DNA of 64,000 nucleotides from Rhopalosiphum padi (GCF_020882245.1 NC_083597.1:80702152-80766151), one strand, 5' to 3'. Positions 50,071 through 64,000 are shown, numbered from the stretch's first letter. Notes: generated by a model not told the origin, from the letters alone. A program made the numbers and translations.

Positions 50071-51814
50071 ATAGTGACTATTATACAGTCAACAGGTTAT
50101 TTTCTTTGTCTATGACAGGTACCTAATACGTTATCAAGTGTTGGTTTATGCCTTTATGGAAGCCGCCGGTATTCGGTAAGACGTGACTGCGTGCCCTAGT
50201 GACTAATGACTTTAGTAGATAGTATAGTATGAGTATCATGTCTGTCGTCTGATGTCATTGAGTTATTGAGTCATTAGTCATTACTCATTCATTATTCTAA
50301 TTTCGAGATGAAAATTCAAATATTCACTATTTGTAGTGTTGTAGTCTGTAAAAACTATAGCCTGTATCTCGTACTAGCCGTACTTGTATTTACTATGGTA
50401 GATATATTATATTATTATGGTGGATAATGGAAAGTGATAACTGCCATTTACTGATTCACTGGTGAGTGATGGAAATAGGAGCTACATGAACTGTGATAAA
50501 CATATATACTGCTCTGCTAAGCAAAAGTTTCGCAACTTGAAAAAAAATTAAAAAATGTGTTACATACGGCATTTGATAGGTTTATCAGTTTTACATAATG
50601 TTTGAAGATAAAATACCTCTAAAATTACATTGAATAGCCTATACACTCAATTATCGTCCTTTGAAAACACCGTAGATAACAAAAAAAATTAGTAGTACTA
50701 AGTAAGAACGCCGCATCTTACACTTACTTAGCATAAACGCCGTAAATATGACGTTCATAAACTTGGCCTACCCACTTTATCCAATCTACTTCAAAGGTAT
50801 TTCCGAAAATAGCGATTAATAAGCAAGTTATAGCAAGTTAGTTTTAAAATTTAGCAAGTCAATTTGCAATTAGAAAATTACAATTTCTATTTTTCACATC
50901 AATATCTTTTTTGGCCGGAAAATGAATCTAGTTAGTGCTTCCAAGAGGTCAATCTAGAAAACTCACAGAAGTTTCCAAAAGTTTCCAAAAATACAAAACT
51001 TAACCATGTCAACTAAAAGGCTGATCATGTTGAAATTTGTTCAACTCATTAGTTATTAGTGTTATTACCTATGTATGTAAATTATATTTTTTCTGCTTTT
51101 TACATTGGATATACCTAATATTACACTACTAGCCACCAGTAATTATAACCAGTATCAACGGGTTGTTGCAGATATCACATCGTTTTATTCTTATTTACTG
51201 TATACTACATAGTTTTGTACTTTTGTATGCTATAATTTTTATGAACATTTAATATTGAACAAATCAATAAATTCAAGAATTATACACAAAATATCATATT
51301 AATATTGTTATAGTTTGTTTTATTGTAGATATACGAATAAAAATAAAATTTAAGTTCTTTGATGTACCTAGTATATAGTATGTACTATTATTATAAATAT
51401 ATTATGAACTATGCAAGTCACGTTTGAACGTTTCTAACCAAATTAGTTTATCCCAACAAATACAATTATATTATAATTTAAAATATATTTAAATAAGTTC
51501 TTGGACATGTAAATATGTTAATATATATGGAATTTTCGCATAACATTTCTATGTTCTACCTGAGTTGCAGAATTATTACCTAACATTCTAAATAGCTTAT
51601 ATTGCTAAGTGCTAACTAATAACATAAAAGTAACTTTTATTCGTATAATAACCAAAAAATACTTATATATTATTAGGTATTTCATTGCATTAAAAAAAAA
51701 CTATAAGGGTATGTTTTATACTAAAATAGACTAACAAATAATTATATAGATATAATAAAATGAAAAATACAAAACTGTATTTTTCTCAAAACTAATACAT
51801 TGATTTTTAGGTTC

Positions 51815-52630
51815 CAAGTCAAAATATCTTCAATACAAAATATCTCCGATTTAAAATATCTCCAGTACAAAATATCACAAAACGATCGTTGAGTGCTTTG
51901 GCGTTTATTCCAATAATTAATGTTATTCGGACTTTTCAAGAACTTATAGATTCAACTTATTTTTTGGAAAATGAAGAACTATTATCTCCAATAATTAATT
52001 ATTTTGAAGATACCTGATACGTGGATTGGGCGACCAAATCGTAACAATCGGAGACGCTCACCACAGTTAGATTTTTGCATGTGGAACTGTTATGATTCAG
52101 TACTTAAACATCAACCACGGACCAATAACGCGGTTGAAGATTGGCATCATGCGTTTAACAGTGGATGATTTGCAATCTTAAAAATCTTAAATTTTAACAT
52201 TATCTTGATTTGATTTTTTATTCATTTATTTATTTTTTTAAATTTTTATTACATTAGTTACCTACTCAATTTATTTAATTTTGTTTAATTTTATATTACA
52301 TCACCCAATTGTCTACAACTTTAAATTATAATTTGACATATATTAAATTGTAATATTAATTTTGTGATAAGTTTTTATTTTCTGTTTTTGTGGCAAATAT
52401 TATTGTATACACGTAAAAATCACTGTATTATAAATACAGTCGATTATATTATAATACATTATTTATTGTGTACTTGTAATAAATAATAATAATAACATAT
52501 TACTTTAAAAATAACATATTATGATTACAATAACATATTTTTAAATATTAAAATATTTTTATGGGAGATATTTGCATTAAAGATATTTTTAATAGGAGAT
52601 ATTTTATACTGGAGATATATTGACCGGTCA
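51815..52630 (+). mobile_element. MULE (Phantom-like) transposon remnant
   Basis: A transposase C-terminal piece at about 51888-52168 reads, in two frames broken by a shift and stops near 52016, RSLSALAFIPIINVIRTFQE and then DFCMWNCYDSVLKHQPRTNN, AVEDWHHAFNS. The RTNN-x-(V/L)E-x-WH box is typical downstream of MULE transposase domains. Both ends carry arrays of AAAATATCTCC units in opposite orientation (51830-51880 and 52560-52625), with CTCCAGTA shared, as in complex MULE termini. The copy is dead. Confidence 0.7.
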
Positions 52631-52869
52631 CCGATTTTTATAGCACTTTTGTTTAATAGGGTAGTATAGGTAGCGAGCTGCGGCGTCCCTAGACAAATGT
52701 GTAGGGTGTAAAACAATTAAGGTATAAGCTCAGTACTTCCATATCCATATTATAATAGTTCCAAATTATTTATTATAAAATAATTTAAATATAGGTACCT
52801 CGTACCTATTTGTTTTTACTTGTTACAATCATATTTTAAGAGTAGGTATGCCGTTTACGGAACAGATAT

Positions 52870-53225
52870 AGATCCAGAATGTACTGCTAAAGGGATATCC
52901 TGTGGAGATACAAACTTCTATTAAGTGCATCAAATTGCAAAATTGGGTTTAGCAACCGTCACTAGTTATATAAAAGAACAAAAATACAGTGGCTGGGCTA
53001 TTTTACGAAAAAAAGTGAAGAAGAAACTCAAGAAACCATCAGAGTAGTCATGGAATGGAAACCGAAAAGGAAAGGTCTCGAGGAAGACCGAGGAAGAGGT
53101 AGCTAGACGTGGTTGAAGAGGATCTTAAAGCTCTGGGAGTGCAAGAATGGAAAAAAAATTTCAGCACCGAGATATATGGAGGGGTATACTGATAGCGGCA
53201 AAGGCTCTAATTGAGTTATAAATGC
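52870..53225 (+). pseudogene. LINE C-terminal remnant
   Basis: Broken plus-strand frames read RVVMEWKPKRKG, GRPRKRWLDVVEEDLKALG and VQEWKKN. This is the conserved tail after the reverse transcriptase in a LINE group related to the fragment at 10480-11345, whose tail reads RPRQRWLDWVKKDL. There are several frameshifts, and no reverse-transcriptase core is kept. Confidence 0.75.
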
Positions 53226-54865
53226 CAGTGAAGAAGAAAAAAAAATTAGTCAAAATTTAAAAATAAATCTACTAAATACTTTAGAGTAAAAAGGGGTTTC
53301 TCATTTGAAAAACAGAAGTTTGCATTGCTACACAGGACACCCCTTAAGTAGAAATACAAAGTTTAAATATTTAAACATGATTTTTAAGTATATTTGGAAA
53401 TTCCAAAAAACAGAATTTGAATAAATTCAATATTAAAAGAAAAATGAGGGTGTGCATGCTTGGTGAATCACTGTAAATATAAATTATGCAATAAGTACCT
53501 ATTTAAAAATTTCATAACGTTCATTTAAGTAGGTAAAAACGTGTAATGTAATAGTCAACGGAATACGTATTGTTGTCTTTTTGGAAATGTATAATTCTAT
53601 TATTTTTTCATTTTGTCAATTCCTAAGAATATTAATTAAATTTTGGTAATTATTCAATATATTATCCTGTTCTATTCTTTTTCGTTCAACATGGAAATAC
53701 AATTATTTATTCGTAAAATTGACACAATAATAAATTACTCATATTATTATAGTTTTTGTTGAAACTTGAAAATTAATATGTTTTCGAGTATCCTTATGTA
53801 TTATAATGACGTTCCTATAAAACATTACAACACTTTATGTTTCTATGATATATTATCGTATATTATTATACCTACGGATTGTTTTGAACCGTGTAACATC
53901 CTATAATCATTCAACATAATGACGTCACATTATTCATATCCATGATTATATTATTATTATATTCATTTTATTAGTATATAAATTATCGATACTATTATAC
54001 TAATACCTTTTTTAAAAAAAGCGTAAAAGTACTTAACACTCTTGTGAAAATAATATTTAATAATTTTGTTGAAATATTAAATTGTAATTTATTTATCACA
54101 CTGTATATTGTAAACAATAAGTAGTGTTCAAATAGGTAGGTACCGTAGATTGTCTATATAAATAGGTATAGTATATACGCTTATAAGTACGAATACTGCG
54201 ATAATATGATAGTTCATAGGTACTATAGACAATATTAGACTATAATATCAGTAATATCAGGTACTGGTATGGTTCTCAAGTTAGTCGAGATATCCATTGC
54301 CTCATTACATTAATTCGTTGTATTGTTATATTTATTATTATTCACGATTTTAAATTTATTTATTAATTTAACTTTAAAGCATGTCGGGATTACTTTACTA
54401 ATTTCTACCATTAAACAGATTTCAAGGAATCAACAATTTATTAGCATACTTTTAATATTATACAATACAAAGGACGGAGAGGCGTTTTATTGTCTTATAT
54501 CCCCCCTCAATCATATTCATTTTTGTTTATTGATTTTTTTATCATTTCAGAAAACATGTATAATTTATTGTTAACAATAAAAAATTATGTTTTTATTATT
54601 TATTAAGTATAATTTTTAATATTTATCTATGTTAAATCGATTGATAAATATAAAAGTGATTAATTTCTAATAGCCGGTAATTGCTGTATTTTGGGAAACC
54701 ATGGCATATATTTTCTGAAACTTGAATAACTGAGTCAATAATGATTTTAGAATTTTTTGAATTTTGTATATTAGTTTGCTATAACTTTTAGAATATTAAA
54801 AGTAAGAAAAAAAATTAATAAAATAGTCAAATTTATGTGGCAAGGGCATGTTACTGAGTAAAAAA

Positions 54866-54887
54866 CGTCTGGCAGTGAAAGGGTTAA
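54866..54887. mobile_element. Possible piggyBac-like terminus
   Basis: GTCTGGCAGTGAAAGGGTTAA ends in TTAA. Reverse-complemented it begins TTAACCCTTTCACTGCCAG, which resembles piggyBac-type ends. No matching left end was found, so this may be a solo remnant or chance. Confidence 0.35.
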
Positions 54888-57356
54888 GTTATATAAGCAT
54901 ATTTATCTCTACTGCAGGGTGATTTACAAAACAGCATGATATTACTAATCACATAGTACACATTGTACATACAAATAATTATCCTCACACATGGTTAATG
55001 AAAAAAGAAGTTTGCTATTCCATTTTAAATGATTGCTTAACTTACTCAGCTTAATTACTCAAGAAAAAACAATGGTCTATACTTTAAAAGTGTAAACATT
55101 GTATTGTGTTTTTCACAACTGATGGTATGAGAACTGGGAAGTTCGCATTTATAAATCTGAGTATTGAATATATTTGAATCATTTAGATTTAGTGCATAGA
55201 ATTGTGGAAAAAAAGTTTATGAGGATAATCAATATAGTCATACAATATATATTAGTATATTACACTAGAAAACGTATAGGTATTTAACTAAAACAATTCC
55301 ATAATTAATGTCTAGGTATTCCACGAGTAGGTACTTTATAAAGATGATTATTATGTAACTTATGTTATTAAGTCTGCAGATCTATTCTTTATTATTTTTA
55401 CAAAAAAATGATCATAAATAGTTGAAGATAGTATTATAAGCGATACACTTAATCAAATTAAAAAATAATAATAATGTCTATCGTAGGTTAGTATTAGATA
55501 AATTAATACAGAAATATAGAAATACACTATTGTTTCAATATTGAAAGAAAACAAAAATGTGTATTGAATATAATATATTATATATTATATGTATTATATA
55601 ATTTATATAATTATGTGGACGTCGAGAAACTTGAAATGTAATGAATACAATACACATCACTATGAAATGTGTAATAGTGTTTAATAATATATAGTTGAGT
55701 GATTATTTTATCGAATAATAAACATTTATTTAAATATCTATTAGCGTTTTTTAAAATATTTTTTTGCACAATTTCCAGTCGAAATAAAATAATTATATTT
55801 TTAATATTTTTTATCGTTATCACTTTTAAATTTTTTTATTTTATTGAATAACAGCATATATTATTTTTAATTTCGTATTTTGAAGCAGAATATTTTTAAA
55901 AATATGATTCTTTTAAAACAATGTTGTTATATTTCGAATGGTAAATATGTAAAAAATATTTTTTAAAACTTTAATAGATATTAAAATAAAAATTTAATTA
56001 AAGTTGTTCGATAAAAGAATCATATTTTTAATATTTTTTATCGTTACAACTTTTACCAACTTGTACCTATATACATGAAATCATCTAATGATTTGTAATT
56101 CATGTTATAATACTCGTATATATATATATAAATTATGTATATAGGGGAAAAATGATTTTTTTCAATTATATTTTTTGTAAAAATAAAAATAATTATGTTA
56201 AAATATATCAGTATTTAAAATTAAAAGTTATTATTATATAATTATAATAATTAAAAATAGTTTTTTAATTCACAGGTAAATGCGAGAATAAATTTTTTTT
56301 TCCATTATAATTGGAACACAATTTATATATCCTCCTTTTCAAAAAAATGTACATGCCTCTGTCTGTAGGATACATGACAATATTATTTTTTTATAAATAA
56401 AAAATAAATATATTTTAACTTTTGAATCTTTTTTGTTTAATTATTTTTTTAATCGGGTCGGGTGGAACTATGGAGGTTAGACGTTTTTGGACAAGGTCAT
56501 TATTTTTTATATTAATTAGTTTAGTGTCGTTTAGTACCTCTTCACTATGTACCTATGTGTAAATAAATAAAGCTGATTTGGACTCATTTGCATAATGGGA
56601 GGTTGACCCCTGCGCCCTTTCCAAAGTTCACTTATGACTATTGAACGTCTACATATTACGTTCGCCAGTGTCTTATTAATTATATAATGCCACAGGTTAT
56701 AGGTACATCATACATGAATATAAGACGTGCTAGATTACTTTTTTTGGTGTTATGGATGACGCGATTACATTGGTCATTATTATTATTACAACTATTACAT
56801 TTGTCGCATTGCACACTGCAGATAAACAAAACCTATTATTATATATTTCTAAATACAATTATGAAGTGTGGACTATGGTACCAAATCTTCAAAGATTATT
56901 TCAAAAAAGAGCAATGTCATGATAAAAACATTACCTGTGTGTAAGAAAAAAATTGCTTGAGTAAAAAAAAGGTTCTTATATTAATTATACGTTTATAAAA
57001 GTCGTAATATCACGCGACGATACGAGTGCTAACGCTATAACGCTACAATAGTAAGTTAAGAACTACTCTACACTCATGACTTCATGAGTAATGATTTATG
57101 AATCATAATAAATTATATTTTCGAATTTTCTAGACTATTTATCGGTTATCCATACATTTATAATCGGTATTAGTAATATAGATAATACTTATTTATAGAT
57201 AGCCATATGCCCATATACAGATATAAATTATCTCATAGATAAAATTCAAATTTGATACTTATATTAATTTATTACTCAAACAATCATTAGAAATTACAGC
57301 CCATAAACAAAGAAACATTAAAAACGCATAAACTGTTCCTAAATATTTCTTATCAC

Positions 57357-57893
57357 TAAGGAACGGATTTAAATGCTCTAAAAAACAAAAAAAAAATGGC
57401 TTTAAAAATACGATTTAATGCACTTATAACAGAAATTTTTTTATAAAATGCACTAAAAAAATTTTCTAAAATTATTTTTAACATTGAAAAAATGTGTTTA
57501 ATTATATAAATTTTTATTCTTAAAAATTCTCTATATCTTTTTTTTACTTAGAAAATTATTTCCAAAAAATGAATATACAATTTAGATAGATACATTGGTT
57601 AAACCTTATATTTCATAATAGCACTGTATAATCAGGTGCTGCTTAATTTTCATAAAATTTTATCAATTCCTATATAAAAATTGACTTAAAAATAAAAAAA
57701 TTGCACTAAAAATATCAAAATATAATCCTAAAAGCAAAAACGTCTGAAAAATGTAGAAAAATTAAAAAATTAAAGTTCCTTTTTTAATTCCTTTATGTAT
57801 CGAGTGAACTTGGAAGTGTTTTGAAAGTGCTTGGAAAGCAATGTTTTCGGACATTCGGAAAAAAATATAATTTTCATTTAAATCCATTCCCTA
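57357..57893. mobile_element. hAT-like MITE (TARGGAAYGGATTTAAATG ends)
   Basis: The left end TAAGGAACGGATTTAAATG and right end, reverse-complemented, TAGGGAATGGATTTAAATG match at 17 of 19 positions. The flanking octamers CTTATCAC and GTAATCAC agree at 6 of 8. The interior is A/T-rich, with repeated GCACTAAAAA-type pieces and no transposase. Confidence 0.7.
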
Positions 57894-58937
57894 GTAATCA
57901 CATACATAAATTATAATATTGACAAGTAGATGCTAACTGATAAGCAAATATCAATTTGTAGGTTTATTTGATAGTAAAAATCAAATTTAAACAACATTCA
58001 GTATTTAATACGTATAATCCGAATCATATGTCGTAATTTATTTTTATTTTTTAAAACATTCGTATTAAAACTGTTGAATATTTGTTTCACAATACCTGTA
58101 AATTGTGTGTGCCGTTAGGCAATGATGGTACCTAGTACTTAAGATGTTTGACAGGCGCGGTAGCGCCAGATCTTAGTTGTGAAACCGGTTGTTAACTTGT
58201 AAATTAATAATTTTCCCATATACTTCTGAAATAGAATTATAGAACAAAAAACGATAATTGGTTTTCAGAAGGTAACTGTTTTTAATTTTATTCAAATATA
58301 ATTCGTAGTTATATAGTATAGGTACCTAATATCTAAATAACTATTTATAACCTATACAGGAACAATTCGGTCAAATATTTTGTACATTAAATTGTACATA
58401 TTTCTTTCAAAAAATGAAAAAATAAAATAAAATTTGATTTGTATATTAAATTAAATAATTTTCAGCATAAAATGGATAGAAATTAAATGTCAATAATAGA
58501 CCTGAGTTCCATTAGTAGTAACTATAATAATTCTTAATAAATTAAATATTATTTTATATTTGTATATGATATAGGTTTTATTATAAAGGCATAGTTAAAA
58601 TAAATTTTTCAACAAATATTATTCCCAGGGTAGTTGGTTTTAAATATAAAAAATGTAATGTTATATTATATGTTTACATTGATTTGACAATAAGTGGGCA
58701 GTGGCAACACAATATACGTATATGTATTATGTATACAATATACATCATAGATTTTATGCTGTATAGGTACAATAGACTTGCAAGTTGCAGTAAATACGTA
58801 TATATCCTTATGTGTCATAAATAATACTTAAATAGTAAATAGGTAGCTACTCTCTAAGACCTAACAAGTAACAGACGAGAAGAAGCATAGGTAACGTATA
58901 ATTTTACCTTTAGGCTGTAATCTACGAACGTATCCGA

Positions 58938-58961
58938 TATATATATATATATATATATATC
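58938..58961. repeat. (AT)n microsatellite
   Basis: An uninterrupted AT dinucleotide run of about 24 bp in the gene-poor region. Confidence 0.85.
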
Positions 58962-61439
58962 TGTCAATTATTCTTATTAAAAAACCTACATGGCTACATA
59001 TCTACCAAATATAATTTATGGTAATTATAATTTAACCAAACTATACACGTAAGTAACTCAGTTTAAGGATCAGTCTTAACTAGCTAGTAGTTTTAAAAGT
59101 ATTATTTTTAAATTAATAATTTTTTTAACAATTATCAACAATTTGATTGGATCATTTGACCGCGATGATTATCATGGATTACTACATTGTACTTTCTTGC
59201 ATGATAAAATTAGAAAATAAAGTATGGATGTATATAAAAACATCTTGATTTAAAAAGTATGATTAAAATATGTTCTTTTTGATAAATTTTATATAGTGTG
59301 CCAAATTTCCAACTGAATAATTTTCTGAAAATGTTGATATATTATACATAAGTATACGTAGGTGAAGTGATAGTATATTTGACAACAATTTTACCATCTA
59401 TTCAAATACATTTTAATTATACGTATACTCGAAGTTTAGTAAATATATATATATCATATATGATTACTGCCAGTTTATTATATACATATAGCCATAGGTA
59501 TAAATAGTATATTTTATTATACTATATGTATTTTTTATGCCCTCAAATAAACTATTTAGGGAGTATTCTATTATATTCTATTATTCTATTATCTGTGCAA
59601 TTTTTTAATTTTTAATGAAAAATTGATTTATTATACTTCAATACAAACGATTACATATTTATAAAACTAGTTTTAACTTTATTTTACTAAAATACGAATC
59701 ATCCAAATGATTGATGCCTACGCAAGGACAACTTTCGCTGAAATATTGATTAAAAATATGAGTGATGGCATCAGATAGGTCAAAAATTTATAAAAAAAAT
59801 TATCCAGTTTGTAGATAGACAATTATTGACCAATGTTAGAGTTGTAAAATATATTGTGTCGAACGGACAACCGTTTAAAAATATGAAAATTATTGAATTC
59901 AAGAAATTAAAAAAAAAAAAAGATTCAGAATATAAGTAAGACTTAAAATTAAGTGTATTTTCAAAAAATTAACTACTGCGTCCATAATATACTAATATTT
60001 GAAATATTTATATAGACTTATATATGTATCGTTTTTAAAACAGACAAAGTTTATTGCAAGGGGCAATTTTTTGATACTATTATTATAGTTGCAAAGTCAT
60101 ATGACAGTCAAAATAGAGAATAATATATTTAAAAATGCTGCACGACATTAAGGTTAGGCAAAAATGGGCAAATACGTTCAATCATTCACAAGCGCACACG
60201 GAAATAATAAGTGACAATACTTAATCGTTTTTTATAGATCTGAATGCAAGACTCACATTAATTTAAAACTTATAAGTATTATATAATATACTTTTAAATA
60301 TATGTAGTACCAATACGTTTACTTATATAATATTATCCAGTATACAATTAGTAGATTGATATAAAAAACGGTTTAAAACTTTAAACCATTAAACAAAATA
60401 TTTTAATTTTTTTGATATAGCAATATATTATCATGATTACATCTATACCTAATGTAGTCATTGTTTTCTTTTTAATATTTTATTTATTTTAGTTAAGTAA
60501 TTATATATTTATTCATTTAAAAGGTTGTTTGAAATGAGAAGTTCCCACGGTTTTTCAAAAGATATAATTCTACCTCCTTCTCCTCACAAAAATAAAAACT
60601 TAATTTGAATGATTTTTGCTCATATAGTCATATTGGTATTACAAAGTACCATATATATATATTATATATATGTAAGTATATACTTTATATATTATTAGTT
60701 ACTACGCTATATTGTATTGTGCGTGTAGATGACGTACGAATCCAAAGTAATCGATTAATGCGGTTTCACTATATATTTGAATCGGCCGATTCCCACGATT
60801 TAGTGAAAACTTAAAGTATCTATAGACTATAATTATAAGTTTTTGAAAAATATTGTGACTATAATATAATTTTGATATTTTTAAATTTCATACCAAAAAC
60901 TTTTGAGAAATATTAAATTAAATGTTCAAGATTTTCGTTCAAGCAAAAAAAAAAAAACGACAATACTTTATTCAATTTTTTTTTAAAATTAAATTGGATG
61001 AACATTTTATATATCTTTGGTTATTTGTTTTTAAATTACACGAAAAAAATAAAATCAATTTTGCCAAAAACTAGTTTTTTTACTTAAGACTCCCATTATT
61101 ATAATGTTTTTGTTTGTTTTTCCTGTTAATTTTGAAAAATACAGAAACGTGCAAATTAAATCCAATTTTCTTTTAAAAACCACCTTTAAAATTACGAATT
61201 GAAGTATTTTCTTTAATACACATACTTTATTCATCATTGTAAAATCAATCATTTATCACTCCGTTTAGAAACTAAAAACAGCGTAAACGTCATTGCCTTT
61301 TTAATAAAATAAATGTCATAAATATGTATATTAGTACATTGTTGTGTAATCTGGTTTGATGAATTCAATCAGTTTAACAATGTTTAGCCGTTTGGGTAAC
61401 ATTATATCAGTATAAATGGATACAAATATCAGTAATCAC

Positions 61440-62053
61440 TAGGGCTAGGATTTCTAAGCATTTGCATGTTTTTTTTCTTAAGTTAAAATTGATTAGTTGT
61501 CAGATATGTCCACGATTTGGCTTATTCTTGATTAAATAGTACAATTTTTTTTGCATATTTTTGCATATTTTGAATATAACGCATATAATTGCTATTTATA
61601 AATTTTGGAGAATCTTGTTAATTTTAAATGATATTTATTTAATGAACGTCTATAATTATTGGTTTATTTGTCGAATTATCGTAAATATACTATCTATCTA
61701 AACTAAAATAATGGACGTAATACTAAAGAAGAATAAGGGATTCAAAACATTTCTAAAAACGTGTAACATTAAAAATGGTTAATATAAAACGGAAGAAAAA
61801 TGTTAATATTACTTTAAATCCGAGACAAATCACGTCATTTAAATATGCTTCAACAACATTGTGTGATATGGAAAGGAGTTTCAGCCAATATAAATCTTTG
61901 ATTTAATCGTCGGTCGTTCATATTTTAAAATTTTTAAAAATAAATGTAGTAATACGTATTAACTAATATTTAAAAAAAAAAAATTGTTTTTGCATATTTT
62001 GGTAAATAAAATACATATTTTACAATTTTTACTGCATAGAAATCCTAGCCCTA
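61440..62053 (+). mobile_element. Internally deleted hAT transposon
   Basis: The ends TAGGGCTAGGATTTCTA and TAGAAATCCTAGCCCTA are exact inverted repeats. The flanking octamers GTAATCAC (61432-61439) and GTAATAAC (62054-62061) agree at 7 of 8 positions. A relic of the hAT transposase C-terminal dimerisation region lies at about 61794-61905: FKYASTTLCDMERSFSQYKS, a variant of the family's SVERSFS box. Most of the transposase is gone. Confidence 0.85.
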
Positions 62054-63559
62054 GTAATAACTATAGACTGTGATTAGGTAAATTTGGTATAAATATTATA
62101 ATTTTATAGAAAAAGGATGATTCACAAGGGCGAAGTGACGGCGCAGTAACGATATACCATTACAAACTATAATAGTTTAATCTATAATCTATAACATTAC
62201 AATAATTTTTCAAATTATTCTATAAAAATCACTTAAAAGATACAACTGAGGTAATTACTGTGGTAGTGTGGTACACGTTTTAATGGATTATCATCCTTTA
62301 TAAGCTATCATACTTACTGCAGCATTTAACCTTAGTCCTTAATGCGTTTAAAGTTTTCAACAAATAAAAAAACATACAAAAATACTACGTCATTATACAT
62401 ACAATAAAATATATACATTCAAAATATAATATACGTCGTTATATAATTATGCGTTTTAAGTTTTATAAATCGGGATGTTTGAGGACCTATGCTGCTGGAC
62501 GAACAATGTATAATTATAATAAGCGTTGAGCAGTAATAATCATTAATACAACCCGCTTTTATATACCTATTAGGTACTCACAAATTACAATAAGCTAGCT
62601 ACGGATCTATTATTTCTTAATTTATTTTTACAAAATATATTATATTATATACGTGTAGCCGCGTAGGTACCATGCCAATGTCATAATCACCAATATTTTT
62701 TATACATTAAATCGCGTAATTTCAGTAATTTTCAGAGATATGATTGTATGCGAATTACACGTATCTGCCTGTATATGGTGAGAACCTATACTTGTAGATG
62801 ACAAGATATTCAACGATACCATCGTATATATTATTATCATAATGTATGTAATGCCGAATTGGCGTAATATAATGCACGAACTATACTGGAAAATAATTAA
62901 ACAACGATATAAATAATATAAAATAGTCAAATAGCCACCTTCGAAGTTGCTTGTTCATCGATTTATTATATAATAATATATTTAATAGGTATTATCCACA
63001 CGTAGGTACCTATAGCTAATTCGTCGACATTTGACGTATTGAGCAAATTTTTATTTTTTAACACGTCAATATAATTATATATATGTACATAAGTGTTAAC
63101 TGTATAAATTATAATATATTATATTTATTATTTAGATAAAATTATTCTAATCGTTTAACATAAATTTAATATACTGTCCGTATTTTTAATTGTTATTAAT
63201 TTATCTGCATTACGTGAGTTGTACATGCAATCTTTAGGTATGGTCAGGGTCTTTAAAATTTTGTGTGATACGATTTTGGCAAAGGTCGCATAGAATCATT
63301 TTTACTTTAAACAATCAAATTTAATATTAAGATAGAATACGATAGTAGTACTATTTAAACATTCTAAACGTATATATACTATATAGTAAAACAATTTAAA
63401 AACTAATCATTAAACGCATTTACAAATTGTAACTGTTTGTTAACCCCGGGAAGATAAAAATAAACGAATCAAAATCATCCTTTATCCTTTATCTCTAAGA
63501 CCAAGAGACTGTCCCTCTGCAGTATTGCTCAATAATCCCTTAATTCACACTACCCAACA

Positions 63560-64000
63560 ATAATAGAATACTTATGCTTGAACTTTGAAAAGCGCCTAAC
63601 TTGGGCTCAACATCTTAAAAACAAAAGAAAAACCGTGAACTCCATCCACTTGCTCCACTTACGTCTACGATCTAAGACAGTAACAAACTATTTATATACA
63701 TACAATCATAAGACCAACGTAGTCCTATATATGACATCCATAAATAGGGCTCTGTTAAGTTCTCTAACACGAAAACAAATTCAGGCATTCCAGTCTGTCT
63801 GTGGCAAATTGTCTCTGTTTCCTGGTTCATCATAAATAATAATCTCCACAAAGACCTAAATATTCCAACTCTCTCGCGACTAACCAAATCTTACAATGTC
63901 TCTTTTCACTCTAAGACCTAAGTTAATCCATCACGAAAATCCACTGATAAAACGTCATCATTCTATCCTATTTTAAAATTCACGATAACTTCTAGAGACG
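63560..64000 (+). pseudogene. Jockey/CR1-type LINE reverse-transcriptase remnant (runs off right edge)
   Basis: Plus-strand frames give DFEKRLTWAQHLKNKRKTVN-like sequence (here LNFEKRLTWAQHLKNKRK), then IQAFQSVC, then WFIINNNLHKDLNIPTLSRL and TKSYNVSFHSKT. These follow the order of the thumb and C-terminal part of a non-LTR reverse transcriptase. At least two frameshifts and a stop are present. The rest lies outside. Confidence 0.8.

Larger units (their letters stand above)
48503..64000. other. 15.5-kb gene-poor region to the right edge
   Basis: AT-rich sequence in which I find no host gene. Recognisable content is limited to transposon remnants and simple repeats listed separately. The first few hundred bases should include the promoter of the TNF-like gene. 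Small open frames here are AT-rich and lack conserved motifs. Confidence 0.7.

Noticed and set aside
56687..56944. 85-codon plus-strand frame with a hydrophobic N-terminus
   Set aside because: It looks a little like a signal peptide, but there is no conserved motif, splice partner or poly(A) signal, and Leu/Tyr/Ile richness is expected in AT-rich DNA.
1..64000. tRNA, rRNA, CRISPR, and intact viral or retroviral genes
   Set aside because: Scanned by eye for tRNA-like TTCGAAT loops, ordered repeats and viral enzyme motifs; nothing convincing. A covariance-model search would be needed to exclude small RNAs.

Overview
The window is AT-rich animal nuclear DNA with short GT-AG introns, intronless or few-exon housekeeping genes and many decayed transposons. 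Gene content (VPS13, NUP50, URM1, XRCC1, ZCCHC9 and an Eiger-like TNF ligand) and the transposon style (hAT-type MITEs with 8-bp target duplications, LINE remnants, MULE remnant) fit an insect. A hemipteran, probably an aphid, is my inference. No sequence search was possible. No bacterial, tRNA, rRNA or CRISPR features were seen.

Layout. (1) 1342-14426, minus strand: the first 25 coding exons (1432 codons) of VPS13; the gene runs off the left edge. Its introns hold several DNA-transposon MITEs and a foldback element filled with a LINE reverse-transcriptase remnant. (2) 14427-19641: gene-free, with a long inverted repeat. (3) 19652-22499, plus: NUP50. (4) 22682-22993, minus: URM1, tail to tail with NUP50. 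(5) About 23.1-33.7 kb: a gene-free block of nested direct repeats, a 196-bp tandem repeat and MITEs, ending in three perfect hairpins just before XRCC1. (6) 33713-36803, plus: XRCC1 in nine exons. (7) 38603-39926, plus: ZCCHC9, with four CCHC knuckles. (8) 41882-46392, plus: a six-exon secreted protein with dibasic sites and a ten-cysteine C-terminal region that I cannot assign to a family; one intron uses a GC donor. (9) 46979-48502, minus: a four-exon TNF-family type II membrane ligand, tail to tail with the previous gene. (10) 48503-64000: about 15 kb with no gene I can support, containing hAT, MULE and LINE remnants.

The genes do not form a pathway. VPS13 is a bulk lipid-transfer protein, NUP50 a nuclear-pore and import cofactor, URM1 a sulfur carrier and ubiquitin-like modifier for tRNA thiolation, XRCC1 a scaffold for single-strand-break repair, and ZCCHC9 a predicted nucleolar RNA-binding protein. 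The last two genes look like cell-cell signalling components. All exon models were made by hand: each junction was placed on a splice consensus and checked for reading-frame continuity. They have not been tested against transcripts.

The most interesting leads are the unassigned prohormone-like gene, a recurring set of short perfect palindromes whose arms often read CACG...CGTG, and the nested repeat block at 23-33 kb.
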